Assembly (NCBI GenBank): GCA_900066355.1 | Contig: FMEL01000004.1 | Location: 231,339 to 295,338, forward strand | DNA length: 64,000 nucleotides | Origin: an uncultured Ruminococcus sp. | Lineage (GTDB): Bacteria; Bacillota; Clostridia; Lachnospirales; Lachnospiraceae | Direction of reading: 5' to 3' | In this document: piece by piece, positions 1 to 7,815 of the stretch | Numbering within the stretch: the first letter of the stretch is position 1 | Layout of the letters: every line of letters begins with the position of its first letter | The notes under the pieces: generated by a model | What the model saw: only the letters and a program-made list of their open reading frames with translations | Told to the model about the DNA's origin: nothing | The model's database searches: none | Position numbers and translations under genes: made by a program

Positions 1-86
1 GTCTTCAGCACTTCCAGAGGCACATGTTCCCGGTTCTTCTTTAAGGTGGAGAGGAGCCCCGAAAGGCAGCTCTCCAGTTCTTCCAT
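1..86 (-). CDS. partial gene cut by the left edge of the window
   Basis: An open frame runs leftward out of the window. From the ATG at 86 it begins MEELESCLSGLLSTLKKN, a short, probably helical start. Its start lies just after the stop of the gene at 92-340. A GTG at 101 in the same frame has a better placed GGAGG (106-110), so that GTG may be the real start, overlapping the upstream gene. Too little is present to name it. It is the next member of the leftward ICE operon. Confidence 0.5.
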   Translation of the reverse strand, partial: MEELESCLSGLLSTLKKNREHVPLEVLK

Positions 87-91
87 TCTTG

Positions 92-340
92 TCAAGCACA
101 CATCGCCTCCAGCTCCATCGGAACACGGGTGTAGCTGAGACGGTAAATACTGTTGCAGGTCTCAAATACCACACCGTTTTCGGATACTTCCAGAATACTC
201 TGCACCGGACTGGTAGCAAAGGTCTGGTTATAACTATAGATCCACGCCCGTTCTCCCAGATGGAGGGGCAGGGACAGGATTCCGGTGAGGACATATTCTT
301 TCTTTTGGGTGGTGTGTAAGGTTATATTTGTATTCTTCAT
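92..340 (-). CDS. small ICE protein of unknown function
   Basis: I do not recognise this 82-residue protein. It has no membrane segment and looks like a compact beta-rich fold (NTNITLHTTQKKEYVLTG, then alternating hydrophobic strands). The start at 340 was chosen because an AAGGAG lies 8-9 bases upstream; longer in-frame starts lack a ribosome site. It follows the AbrB/SpoVT-like gene by 19 bases, so the two are probably co-transcribed at the distal end of the leftward operon. Confidence 0.6.
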   Translation of the reverse strand: MKNTNITLHTTQKKEYVLTGILSLPLHLGERAWIYSYNQTFATSPVQSILEVSENGVVFETCNSIYRLSYTRVPMELEAMCA

Positions 341-359
341 TGATTTCACGCTCCTTTCC

Positions 360-878
360 TTACTTAATTTTGTTTGCAATTACGGCAGCGACCAGTTTAG
401 CGCATCCCAATTCCATCTCGGATAAATGCTGTCCGGTTCTGGAACAGAGAAGAAGTGCCAGCGGCTCTCTGTCTTCCCTTAAAATCGGGAAAAAAGCACA
501 AACCGGTTGACGGGTGTTGGATACCGGGTAGACAGGGCAGTTCTCAGCAGAGATCAGTTCCTGGCCGTCCGCAACCAATTCGGCGAGTTCTTCTGTAACG
601 GGAGTGCCTTCCGGAAGATAGATGCCCGCAGATACGAGTATGTGAGCCTCACTGCAAATTGCGATACCACAGTGGATGACACTGTAGAGGACGGAAAGAT
701 AGGAAGCCATTTCCTCTTTTCCGTTTAAGTGGGTAGGGCATTTGCGTAAAAGCAGCTCCATTCCCACATTTTCCAGTTCCAGTGCATCTCCGTCTGAGAG
801 CTTCATTTGTTTCCGGATTTCTGCAGGGATGACGATACGCCCCTGAGAGTCCATGGTCCGGATGAGTGCAATATTCAT
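360..878 (-). CDS. AbrB/SpoVT-family transcriptional regulator
   Basis: This is a 172-residue DNA-binding regulator. Residues 1-50 carry the swapped-hairpin AbrB signature (RTMDSQGRIVIPAEIRKQM followed by a D-G-D-ALELE stretch). Residues about 55-172 resemble the GAF-like sensor half of SpoVT, and the total length is close to SpoVT (about 178). Such proteins bind AT-rich promoters as dimers or tetramers. In this ICE it is likely a transition-state type regulator of element or host genes. An AAGGAG precedes the ATG at 878. The ligand of the sensor half is unknown. Confidence 0.85.
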   Translation of the reverse strand: MNIALIRTMDSQGRIVIPAEIRKQMKLSDGDALELENVGMELLLRKCPTHLNGKEEMASYLSVLYSVIHCGIAICSEAHILVSAGIYLPEGTPVTEELAELVADGQELISAENCPVYPVSNTRQPVCAFFPILREDREPLALLLCSRTGQHLSEMELGCAKLVAAVIANKIK

Positions 879-940
879 AACTAAAGTCTCCTTTCTTAAA
901 AAGAGGAGAAGCAGTAAAGTACCGCTTCTCTTCTGAAAAT

Positions 941-1627
941 TTAGGCAGCGTAAGGCGGAGCCTGTGCTGTCTGTTGCATTTGACTGTTCTGCTGGTCTGC
1001 CAGCATCCGTTTTCCGTTATTGATCAGTGATGCAGCAATCACCGTTTCCCAGTTGGAAATATAGGAATCCGTCCGCTTCAGAAGCGTGAACAGATCCATG
1101 TCGGTAAGCTGGATGGCTGTCGTCTTTTCGGACTGGAAGCTGCGTGGCTGCATGTAGGAACCACCGTTCTTATTCTGTGCTTTGATGCCTTTCCCATTTA
1201 CAATCTGGATTTTCCATGGGCTTTTCATAGGCTGCCCTTTGGAATCATAGGGATGTCTGGAGATATAAAACATCTGGGCTGTGGAATAACCGTTCTGATC
1301 GGGATTGCCGTAGATCTTGCTCTGGCTCCATTCAAATTCCTGAAAACCGGAAGTGATCCGGGTTAAGAGGAACTGGATCTGTTCCGGTGCCAGGTTGAAA
1401 CGGGTGATGATATTCCGGTCTCCGGTACCGTTGGAATAATCCTGAATGGTGATGCAGATTAAAGAATGTACTTTATGCCCGTTTTCCTGATATTCCCCTT
1501 TGGCATGTAGCTGTGCATAGTTGCCGAGTGGTGCGTAGCGGAGCCGGTCATAAAAGGCAATGAGTGCCCGGTCATTCTGGATCTTGCAGATCTGGTCGGT
1601 AATCCGGTTTTGATAAGTTTCATTCAT
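941..1627 (-). CDS. conserved ICE protein, function unknown
   Basis: A 228-residue soluble protein that I cannot assign to a named family. It is beta-rich in the middle (HSLICITIQDYSNG, then RFNLAPEQIQFLLTRI) and has a Gln/Ala-rich tail. It sits between the VWA gene (16 bases upstream) and the AbrB-like regulator, in the same leftward unit as SSB, MoxR and VWA genes. A role in DNA processing or in the MoxR/VWA module is only a guess from position. The AAAGGAAGG site in front of the ATG at 1627 supports the start. Confidence 0.7.
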   Translation of the reverse strand: MNETYQNRITDQICKIQNDRALIAFYDRLRYAPLGNYAQLHAKGEYQENGHKVHSLICITIQDYSNGTGDRNIITRFNLAPEQIQFLLTRITSGFQEFEWSQSKIYGNPDQNGYSTAQMFYISRHPYDSKGQPMKSPWKIQIVNGKGIKAQNKNGGSYMQPRSFQSEKTTAIQLTDMDLFTLLKRTDSYISNWETVIAASLINNGKRMLADQQNSQMQQTAQAPPYAA

Positions 1628-1643
1628 GAGTATTCACCTTCCT

Positions 1644-3761
1644 TTATTTGAGATGCTGTTTGACAAGCTGTGCCATATTCTTTGGAAGCTCTTCCAGTTT
1701 CGTGATATCCAGGAATCCGTCCTTGTAAATCCTGCGGATATTTTCCTTATCGTCACCAATGGCAGCCGCAAACAGGATGACATCCCGTTTTTCGTATTCT
1801 TTCTTGATGCCCCGCAGATCTGCCTCTGCTTCCGTTCCGCTGTAGCCGTAATCGGCTGGCTGACCGTCAGAAATCAGGATCAGCAGCTTCTGAAGCTCCG
1901 GGCGTGTGCACAAATGCTCTGCTACGAAGCGGAGAGCTGCGCCGTCCCGGTTCCCGTTGCGGTCGCACATATCCATCAGCCGGTAACAGTCCTCATTGTC
2001 CACAGAATCAAATTCTGCATAGGAGTAAAGAGCAACGCCGCCTGCATCCGTGGAATGCCCGTAAATGGTGATAGGGATACCGAGGCTTTTACAGAAATCA
2101 TAAAGGACAATGGCAGTCTTTCTTGCATGTGTCATCCGGTCACCCCAACCCATCGAACCACTCTCGTCAATCAGGAGGGCAACAGCCAGACGTTTTTCCT
2201 CTCCTGGAAGTCTGGTTCTGGTAAAGATGGTTCCGTCTGTCTTATAGAGAGCATGGGAGTCCAGACGTTTTCCAAACAGGAGATTCTTCTGCTTTCCGCC
2301 TTGCTGTTCTTCTTTCAAAAGCGGCAGGATGGTGCTTTGCAGCTTTTTGGAAGCCCGCAGGAGCGGGGGAGCAACTGTCTGGTATTCATTCTTCAGGTAA
2401 TCGGAAACACTGGTCAGGCGATGGATGGTAACATGGATGCCTGCATGGGCATTGCCGTAATGAATATCATTGGCTGTTTTCTGCAGTTCCTCGGTCAGTT
2501 CCGTCTGACAGTCTTCCTGCACCTTTTCTGCAGCCACATCGTTCAAGATCCGGAACAGATCCTCTGCAGCATGCTCATAGCCGCTGCCCTGATACTGACT
2601 GACATAAGTGACGCCGGGGTTGTTTTCATCCAGAATGGTATTGGTCTTTGTAAGAGCGATGCGCCCGCCTTCTTCCGAAAGCACCTGTTTGGCTTCCTCT
2701 ATAGCATCCTCTTTGGTACGTGGACCGGAAGGAGCATTGCCCTCATCATTCCCGCTTCCTTTTGGGGAAGCTGGTTTGATATTCTTTGGAATGGCACCGC
2801 TTTTTCCGGTCGGAAGAGGAGCGCCGCTGCTGACTTCATCCCCTAGAAGATCTTCCAGAGCATCGGCAGCGGAATCCTCGCCATGCATTTCCAATTCCTC
2901 CCGTGTTTTTTCGATGAGCGGCTGGATATAGTTCCAGGTCAGGGCTAAGAGCGCATTGGAAACCAGCATCCGGTCAGTGCCTTTTTCCGATTCCATTGCC
3001 GTATCCAGAAGATCGGTACAATCGGAAATGGTATCCAGATAATCCCCCTGATAGCCGGTGGGATTGTTGATGTTTCCGGTCCGGCAATAGGAAAGGATCA
3101 GGTTGGCAATGATGGAAAATGGCTGGTATTCTTTGTCAATTTGTTCCTGTATGGAAGGAATCTGTTCGGACATACGCAGGTTATTGAGTTCAATCCCCTG
3201 TCGGAAGGTGCCGTGGAATTCCTCACACATACGGTCTTCAATATGGATGTCTTCCAGAATGTTTTGAAAAGTTGCGGCGCATCGTGCCAGTGTCAGGCAT
3301 CCGGCTTTGTCCTTTTCTTCTAACACTTCTTTGATCTCCTCCAGTGCTGTCTGATAAGCTGGAAGGGATAGCTCCGGCTCCTTCGGATAGAAGGAACCGT
3401 TTTCCAGACTCCTCAGATGAACAGCGTGGGCTGTGAAATCAGAATAGAGTAAGTGCCCCACTTCATGCCCGGTGAGCCCTGTCAGGCTCTGGGAACGTAA
3501 GAAACGGGTGGGGAAAGACTGGGTGATCGGGTTCGCTGCGTTGAGATGTACCTTATAATTGTCGGTATATGCAACGCCTGCCTGTTCGGAAATGTCCCAG
3601 TCCAGCAGTACCTGCAGTCCATACCGGTAACGTCCGGTAACGGCTCTGGCAAGGGAGGTCTGGTACTTCTGATAGGCAGCGGAGAGGAATAACTCCTCAT
3701 CCGCAATGGAATCCTCTTTTGCCCGGATTAGTTTCTTTAAATTTCTTTGGCTGTGATTCAC
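1644..3761 (-). CDS. VWA-domain protein with HExxH motif (CobT/NorD-like partner of MoxR)
   Basis: A 705-residue cytosolic protein with two recognisable parts. Near residue 99 there is a HEVGH metallopeptidase-type motif, followed near residue 170 by LEDIHIED, the arrangement seen in CobT-like and putative metallopeptidase/VWA proteins. From about 525 to 705 lies a von Willebrand A domain with the MIDAS motif DESGS (about 532-536). In characterised systems such proteins pair with a MoxR/CobS-type AAA+ ATPase to remodel a target. Here the ATPase gene is two genes upstream (4034-5845). The start is a GTG overlapping the stop of the XRE gene, preceded by AAAGGAAG. The target in the ICE is unknown. 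Confidence 0.85.
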   Translation of the reverse strand: MNHSQRNLKKLIRAKEDSIADEELFLSAAYQKYQTSLARAVTGRYRYGLQVLLDWDISEQAGVAYTDNYKVHLNAANPITQSFPTRFLRSQSLTGLTGHEVGHLLYSDFTAHAVHLRSLENGSFYPKEPELSLPAYQTALEEIKEVLEEKDKAGCLTLARCAATFQNILEDIHIEDRMCEEFHGTFRQGIELNNLRMSEQIPSIQEQIDKEYQPFSIIANLILSYCRTGNINNPTGYQGDYLDTISDCTDLLDTAMESEKGTDRMLVSNALLALTWNYIQPLIEKTREELEMHGEDSAADALEDLLGDEVSSGAPLPTGKSGAIPKNIKPASPKGSGNDEGNAPSGPRTKEDAIEEAKQVLSEEGGRIALTKTNTILDENNPGVTYVSQYQGSGYEHAAEDLFRILNDVAAEKVQEDCQTELTEELQKTANDIHYGNAHAGIHVTIHRLTSVSDYLKNEYQTVAPPLLRASKKLQSTILPLLKEEQQGGKQKNLLFGKRLDSHALYKTDGTIFTRTRLPGEEKRLAVALLIDESGSMGWGDRMTHARKTAIVLYDFCKSLGIPITIYGHSTDAGGVALYSYAEFDSVDNEDCYRLMDMCDRNGNRDGAALRFVAEHLCTRPELQKLLILISDGQPADYGYSGTEAEADLRGIKKEYEKRDVILFAAAIGDDKENIRRIYKDGFLDITKLEELPKNMAQLVKQHLK

Positions 3762-4024
3762 GTGATATTCTTCCTTTCTTTTCTTAGATTTTTTGTCAGC
3801 AGTTCCTCCATCGTGCAGCCGTAATACACAGCAAGGCGAAGGACGGCATAAGCCATCGGGGAGGAGTTTGCATTTTCATAATTCATAATGGTTTTCGGGG
3901 GAAGATTTAAGATTCTGGCAACTGCCTTTTGTGATAACTTCGGTGTTTTGGCTTGCCGGAGATAAGACAGATTATCTGCCAGATGCTTTCGGATCTGGGC
4001 TTCTGTGAGTGCTGCTTTTCTCAT
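3758..4024 (-). CDS. XRE-family helix-turn-helix protein
   Basis: An 88-residue HTH_3-type protein: residues about 12-65 contain LSQKAVARILNLPPKTIMNYENANSSP, the Cro/C1 helix-turn-helix, followed by a helical dimerisation end. It is translationally sandwiched between the MoxR and VWA genes, overlapping the VWA start by 4 bases and lying 9 bases after the MoxR stop. It is therefore expressed with them and is probably their local regulator or an accessory factor. No operator could be assigned. Confidence 0.85.
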   Translation of the reverse strand: MRKAALTEAQIRKHLADNLSYLRQAKTPKLSQKAVARILNLPPKTIMNYENANSSPMAYAVLRLAVYYGCTMEELLTKNLRKERKNIT

Positions 4025-4033
4025 AGGCGTGTC

Positions 4034-5845
4034 CTACGCAGCAAGCACAGTATCCAGACAGCTTTCTTCCACTTCCGTACGGTTCTCAGCATCGGCAGAG
4101 GCAGAGGCAAGCACCGTGTAACGGGCCGCTTCCCGGATATCCCCGCAGACCATGTAGGACTGCACCCAGGAAATCAGCTCCCTCATGCCACAGCAGCCAT
4201 CTGTAATGAGATTTTCCCGGCAGTAGACAGCCATGGATTTGACAATGCGTGTCATCAGACGTACCGTTTTTGCATCCTTGCATCCGGTAACAGCCATGGC
4301 ACGTTCTACCTGTGTATCCTCATCCGGTTCATCCAGATCAATCACAAGGTTCATTCGGGAAATGACAGACTGGTTCATCTGTTTACAGCCTGCATAGTCA
4401 TTGTTTGTGGTGATTACGATGGTCGTATCCGGATGACGGTGGATGGTTTCTCCGTTTGGAAGATATACGCTGTTACAGCGGTCTAAAAGGGAGTTAAGTC
4501 CAACCAGTACACCGGGATTAGCAATGACCGTAGGCTCCTGTATCTCAAGAATATACCCATAGCGGATGGCTTCGACTAGAGGCGTATCCACATACTGGAA
4601 GTTCTGTCCGGAGGTGTGTTCCTTATAATAGCTGTGCATTTCATCAAAAATCGTATCGATCAGCTTCTGGTAGGTGTCCTCGGCAGAAATTTCTTCATCA
4701 TAGTTTCCGGTCAGCTTCTGATAGGCACCGGAGGGATCTAACTGGATTTCCTGAAAAGACGGGTACTGCCGCTGAAGCCGGGTGCGTTTTCCGTCCACAT
4801 CCGGAAGAATCTGACCTAAAAGGTCGAATACCTCTGTATTTGCGGAACAGGTAATGCAGCGGTAAGGAAGGTGAAGTGCGGAAGCAATGGCTTTGGCTCC
4901 TTCGGTCTTTCCGGTACCTGCCGGTCCCCGTAAAAGAAAATTCCGCATCGGCTGTGTGGTATCCGTTGTCAGTTTTGCGTGTTCGCAGATCCGTTTGATT
5001 TCCGGAGGGATGATGTACCACTCTGCCAATGTCGGAACAGATACCTCCTCTTCCGGAGACAGCCTTCGGGATGCGGTCAGGATAAATTTCCCAACAAAAT
5101 CATCTCTGGAAATGGCTGCCTGTGCTTTCTTAAATCCACTTCCTGGACGTAACACCTGAAAGTCTCCATGGAGCACTTCGGTTGGTGCATAGACCCCCTT
5201 CTGGATATTTAACGGTTTGATCAGCGACAATACGCCGTTTGCCGGAAGGTCAATCTTAACACCACCGGTCGGGAGACCTGATGCATAGCGGGTTCTCCGG
5301 TAAATGTTGTCGCAGAGAACGGCTGCTGTTTCCGCAGCGGCGTCCAGATCGGGATAACCGTTGTCCCGGTGCGCTTTTAATTCCTGATACTTTTCATTAC
5401 ACTCTTCATCTGCCAGAAAAACCGGCATCAGTGCGAACAGCAGAGCCGCACCGGACTGTTTGGAGTCTTTAAATTCGTATTTTTCCGGTGTGCTTTCCAC
5501 ATCCGGCGGAGGAGTATAGCAGCCTCCGTAAAACTTTCCGTTTAGCTGGTTGTAGACAACCACCTGAAGATCACCGGTTTTGCTCGGATATTCCGCCACA
5601 ACAAAATTGTTGGATTGGGTACCGACCGCCCCAAGCTTTTCCGGCGGGGTACTGCCAACCGGGTTTTCCAGCTCCAGATAAGCAAGGACTGCCCGCAGGG
5701 TAGCTGCATGAAGCGTGGATTTTTTCCGTGGCTGAGTACAGTATTTGGATGCAATGTCATCAAAGATTGCATGGTCCGTATAATCCTCAAATGGTTCCGG
5801 GAGTTTGCGTTTGAACCCCCAGGTTGCTACGATGTTATTTGCCAT
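4034..5845 (-). CDS. MoxR/CobS-type AAA+ ATPase
   Basis: A 603-residue AAA+ ATPase. The first 300 residues are a family-specific N-terminal region. The Walker A motif GPAGTGKT is at about 307-314, a Walker B-like ILEIQEP at about 430, and the sensor-1 segment TIVITTNND follows. This order fits the MoxR/CobS clade, which acts with VWA proteins. The partner VWA gene lies immediately downstream, separated only by a small XRE gene. The start has a very strong AAGGAGG. A conserved ATPase/VWA pair inside an ICE suggests a remodelling step in conjugation or host takeover; this is inference. Confidence 0.88.
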   Translation of the reverse strand: MANNIVATWGFKRKLPEPFEDYTDHAIFDDIASKYCTQPRKKSTLHAATLRAVLAYLELENPVGSTPPEKLGAVGTQSNNFVVAEYPSKTGDLQVVVYNQLNGKFYGGCYTPPPDVESTPEKYEFKDSKQSGAALLFALMPVFLADEECNEKYQELKAHRDNGYPDLDAAAETAAVLCDNIYRRTRYASGLPTGGVKIDLPANGVLSLIKPLNIQKGVYAPTEVLHGDFQVLRPGSGFKKAQAAISRDDFVGKFILTASRRLSPEEEVSVPTLAEWYIIPPEIKRICEHAKLTTDTTQPMRNFLLRGPAGTGKTEGAKAIASALHLPYRCITCSANTEVFDLLGQILPDVDGKRTRLQRQYPSFQEIQLDPSGAYQKLTGNYDEEISAEDTYQKLIDTIFDEMHSYYKEHTSGQNFQYVDTPLVEAIRYGYILEIQEPTVIANPGVLVGLNSLLDRCNSVYLPNGETIHRHPDTTIVITTNNDYAGCKQMNQSVISRMNLVIDLDEPDEDTQVERAMAVTGCKDAKTVRLMTRIVKSMAVYCRENLITDGCCGMRELISWVQSYMVCGDIREAARYTVLASASADAENRTEVEESCLDTVLAA

Positions 5846-5861
5846 GATTCGTTCCTCCTTC

Positions 5862-6638
5862 TTATGAGATCCAGGACAGTTCCAGTGCCTGCTCGGTCTC
5901 TTCTGTGGTCAATTCATCTTCAGTAAAAATCTCCGTCAATTCGCCCCAGTAATCTTTGGGCGGGAAATGTTCCAGCTTTCCCCGGACTTCCGGTTCAGTG
6001 CCGTTCAGAATATAGACATCTCCCTGCTCGTTGATAAACAGCTTTTCATAGCCCCTTGCCTGTAAGTCACCGACCAATTCCATCAGTAGCGGTTTCCCAA
6101 TCAGGGAATACCATGATTTGGGATTAACGGCTGGTCTGGAATCCGGATTTCCTTCTGACGGTTCCTTTTTATGTAAGGATTCAATGGTCATCATCTGAAG
6201 CGTCAGACTGCCACGGGCATCCATGAGAATTTCCGCAAAATTATAACTTCCGGTATTCCGTGTGCGAATCCGTAATGGTTCCCCATCCAGTATCTGGGAG
6301 AGCGGTGGTTCTTTCACAAAATCCCATGTGGCATCCGGGAAGGCTTCCTTGAGCTTTCCGGTAATCTGGAATTTGATCTGTCTCCAGAGAATGGTTTCCA
6401 GATCAGGTGTTCCTTCCAGATGACGAGTTCTTTCTGGGCGTTTTCGTAGCTTATGCTCCCTGTTTTTCAGGCGTTCCGTGAAAAGCGGGAGAAGATAACT
6501 GAACAGCGTGACTCCGATACCGATCAGGGCAATGCCTGCAATCAGAAGCCGGTTGGCATCCTGTGGTACGAAAAGTGCTGCAAGAAACAGTACAAGCACG
6601 ACAAACTGTAAGAATTTTTTTCGATTTGATTTTTTCAT
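5862..6638 (-). CDS. bitopic or two-pass membrane protein of the ICE
   Basis: This 258-residue protein has two N-terminal membrane segments (about 8-25, FLQFVVLVLFLAALFVP, and about 29-52, LLIAGIALIGIGVTLFSYLL) and a charged cytosolic domain of about 200 residues. I do not recognise the family. The ATG at 6638 has an AAAGGA 8 bases upstream; the longer frame to 6764 crosses a terminator and was not used. It lies 17 bases before the MoxR gene and may anchor or sense for the MoxR/VWA module. Confidence 0.7.
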   Translation of the reverse strand: MKKSNRKKFLQFVVLVLFLAALFVPQDANRLLIAGIALIGIGVTLFSYLLPLFTERLKNREHKLRKRPERTRHLEGTPDLETILWRQIKFQITGKLKEAFPDATWDFVKEPPLSQILDGEPLRIRTRNTGSYNFAEILMDARGSLTLQMMTIESLHKKEPSEGNPDSRPAVNPKSWYSLIGKPLLMELVGDLQARGYEKLFINEQGDVYILNGTEPEVRGKLEHFPPKDYWGELTEIFTEDELTTEETEQALELSWIS

Positions 6639-6677
6639 GAGCTGATTCCTTTCTGATTCATGATTCTTAGACAAGCC

Positions 6678-6709
6678 CGGAAGCTGGATGGGAAATCGCC
6701 GCTTCCGGA
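6678..6709. repeat. 8-bp inverted repeat (CCGGAAGC...GCTTCCGG)
   Basis: A perfect 8-base inverted repeat with a 16-base loop lies between the SSB terminator and the start of the membrane-protein gene. It could fold in the 5' leader of the downstream transcript. No T-tract follows, so it is not a standard terminator. Confidence 0.5.
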
Positions 6710-6713
6710 CATG

Positions 6714-6759
6714 AAAAAGAGGAACTGCATCATCACAAAGATGATAAATGCAATTCCTC
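6714..6759 (-). terminator. intrinsic terminator after ssb
   Basis: On the minus strand GAGGAA-TTGCAT pairs with ATGCA-GTTCCTC around a small GATG/CATC extension, and a run of five T follows. It lies directly after the SSB stop, so SSB can be transcribed alone or with partial read-through into the MoxR/VWA genes. Confidence 0.8.
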
Positions 6760-6779
6760 AACATAGGGTTCCTTGAGAG

Positions 6780-7481
6780 TTAATAGGGCAACTGGGATGC
6801 CATCTGTTCCGGCACATTTTGAAAGCCGTCAGTTGGCTGACTGCCCGGCATACCTCCGTAATTTGGCATTCCGGTATAACTGCCCTGCGGCGGGTAGCTG
6901 CTCTGTGGCTGACCGGTTCCGTTTGGCGGAGCCTGATACTGTCCGCCATTTGCAGGAGGCGTGTAGGCACCGTTAGCAGGAGCCATTCCCTGCTGTGGAT
7001 AGCCGCCAGGCATTGCCTGATTCTGGTAGCTGCCATTGGGATTTCCCTGCATTGGGTAGCTGCCATTGCCGGCTGCACCGGGCGTTGCCGCACCACCATT
7101 CGGCTGGCTGTTCTGGTTTGCACCCGGATGTCCGGTATTGCTGTCAGAACGGTTGGATGGTACAAAGTGCCAGTCCTTGACATTGATCCTCGGACCGGCA
7201 TTTGCCTGCCCCGCATTCTTTCCTTTCTGATAAATGAACGGATGAAGCTCCAGATCACCATAGATCATCAGCCCGGTTCCTTTCTTTACGCCTGCTTTTG
7301 CTAAGCGTTCTGCAAGGAACTTGTTAAAATAGCACTGATAGTAAATGGTTTCTTCCTTTCCATCCTGGCCTCGCTGTGAAACTGCAATGTCCAGAGAAAC
7401 ATATTCCGTACCGGAATTTTTTCCTTGCTGCATCTCAGGATCTCTTGTGGCCCTCCCTAAAATTGTTAAAATTGCTGACAT
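6780..7481 (-). CDS. ssb: single-stranded DNA-binding protein
   Basis: A 233-residue SSB. Residues 1 to about 115 form the OB fold (start MSAILTILGRATRDPEM, then the conserved YYQCYFNKFLAERLAKAG). Residues 116-233 are a long linker rich in Gly, Asn, Gln, Pro and Tyr. The protein ends NVPEQMASQLPY and lacks the acidic DDDIPF-type tip that recruits host repair proteins. ICE-encoded SSBs protect transferred single strands in the recipient. It is the first gene after the leftward promoter and attenuator at 7528-7691. AGGAGA lies 8 bases before the ATG. Confidence 0.92.
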   Translation of the reverse strand: MSAILTILGRATRDPEMQQGKNSGTEYVSLDIAVSQRGQDGKEETIYYQCYFNKFLAERLAKAGVKKGTGLMIYGDLELHPFIYQKGKNAGQANAGPRINVKDWHFVPSNRSDSNTGHPGANQNSQPNGGAATPGAAGNGSYPMQGNPNGSYQNQAMPGGYPQQGMAPANGAYTPPANGGQYQAPPNGTGQPQSSYPPQGSYTGMPNYGGMPGSQPTDGFQNVPEQMASQLPY

Positions 7482-7520
7482 AAAAATTCTCCTTTCTGCC
7501 TCTTTGGGCGTTAAAATAGA

Positions 7521-7598
7521 TTAAAATAAAAAAAGTGCCATTATAGCACCGTATAAAACGGCAGTATAATGACACGATTTTCCAAACTTAAACTGCAT
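7521..7598 (-). CDS. candidate 25-residue leader peptide reading through the attenuator
   Basis: A short open frame begins at ATG 7598 (MQFKFGKSCHYTAV) and ends IMALFLF at the TAA at 7521-7523. It crosses the whole terminator hairpin at 7528-7575. A ribosome translating it would occupy one arm of the hairpin. It is in the leader of the ssb transcript, about 60 bases after the predicted start of transcription. The ribosome site is weak (AGAAGC), so translation is not certain. A second 13-codon frame starts just upstream at MGVWTIHPE. Confidence 0.45.
   Translation of the reverse strand: MQFKFGKSCHYTAVLYGAIMALFLF
7528..7575 (-). terminator. intrinsic terminator in the ssb leader (attenuator)
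   Basis: On the minus strand the arms GTGTCATTATA and TATAATGGCAC pair, with an inner CCGT/ACGG stem, and seven T follow. It lies between the promoter at 7663-7691 and the ssb start, so it must be bypassed for the downstream genes to be expressed from this promoter. Confidence 0.85.
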
Positions 7599-7662
7599 AT
7601 GCTTCTGGATGAATGGTCCAGACTCCCATGACGGGACAGCACAAAAACTTAAATACAAGATT

Positions 7663-7691
7663 ATATTAACACAAGATATAGCATATGTCAA
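7663..7691 (-). promoter_or_regulatory. leftward sigma-A promoter for ssb and downstream ICE genes
   Basis: TTGACA (7691-7686), a 17-base spacer and TAATAT (7668-7663) on the minus strand. This is close to consensus. It gives a leader of about 175 bases containing the attenuator. Confidence 0.8.
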
Positions 7692-7751
7692 AAGAATTAG
7701 AACTATATATAGCATATGTAGACGAGGTGGAAGGATAATATCAAAAGAATT
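7676..7751. repeat. direct repeats between divergent promoters
   Basis: ATATAGCATATGT occurs at 7676-7688 and 7707-7719 (31 bases apart, about three helical turns). TCAAAAGAATT occurs at 7688-7698 and 7741-7751. The first pair covers the -35 region of the leftward promoter; the last copy touches the -35 of the rightward promoter. They are candidate operators. Confidence 0.5.
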
Positions 7752-7781
7752 TTGGACATAGTTATAAAAGTGCAATATAAT
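7752..7781 (+). promoter_or_regulatory. rightward promoter for the response-regulator cassette
   Basis: TTGGAC (7752-7757), an 18-base spacer and TATAAT (7776-7781). It is divergent from the ssb promoter and lies 35 bases before the response-regulator start. Confidence 0.65.
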
Positions 7782-7815
7782 ATTGTTTAAATCGGAAAAT
7801 GGAAGGATGAGAAAA

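Noticed and set aside
1626..2846. 406-residue open frame on the plus strand
   Set aside because: It lies wholly antisense to the VWA gene, has no ribosome site and no domain; the minus frame has clear MIDAS and HExxH motifs.
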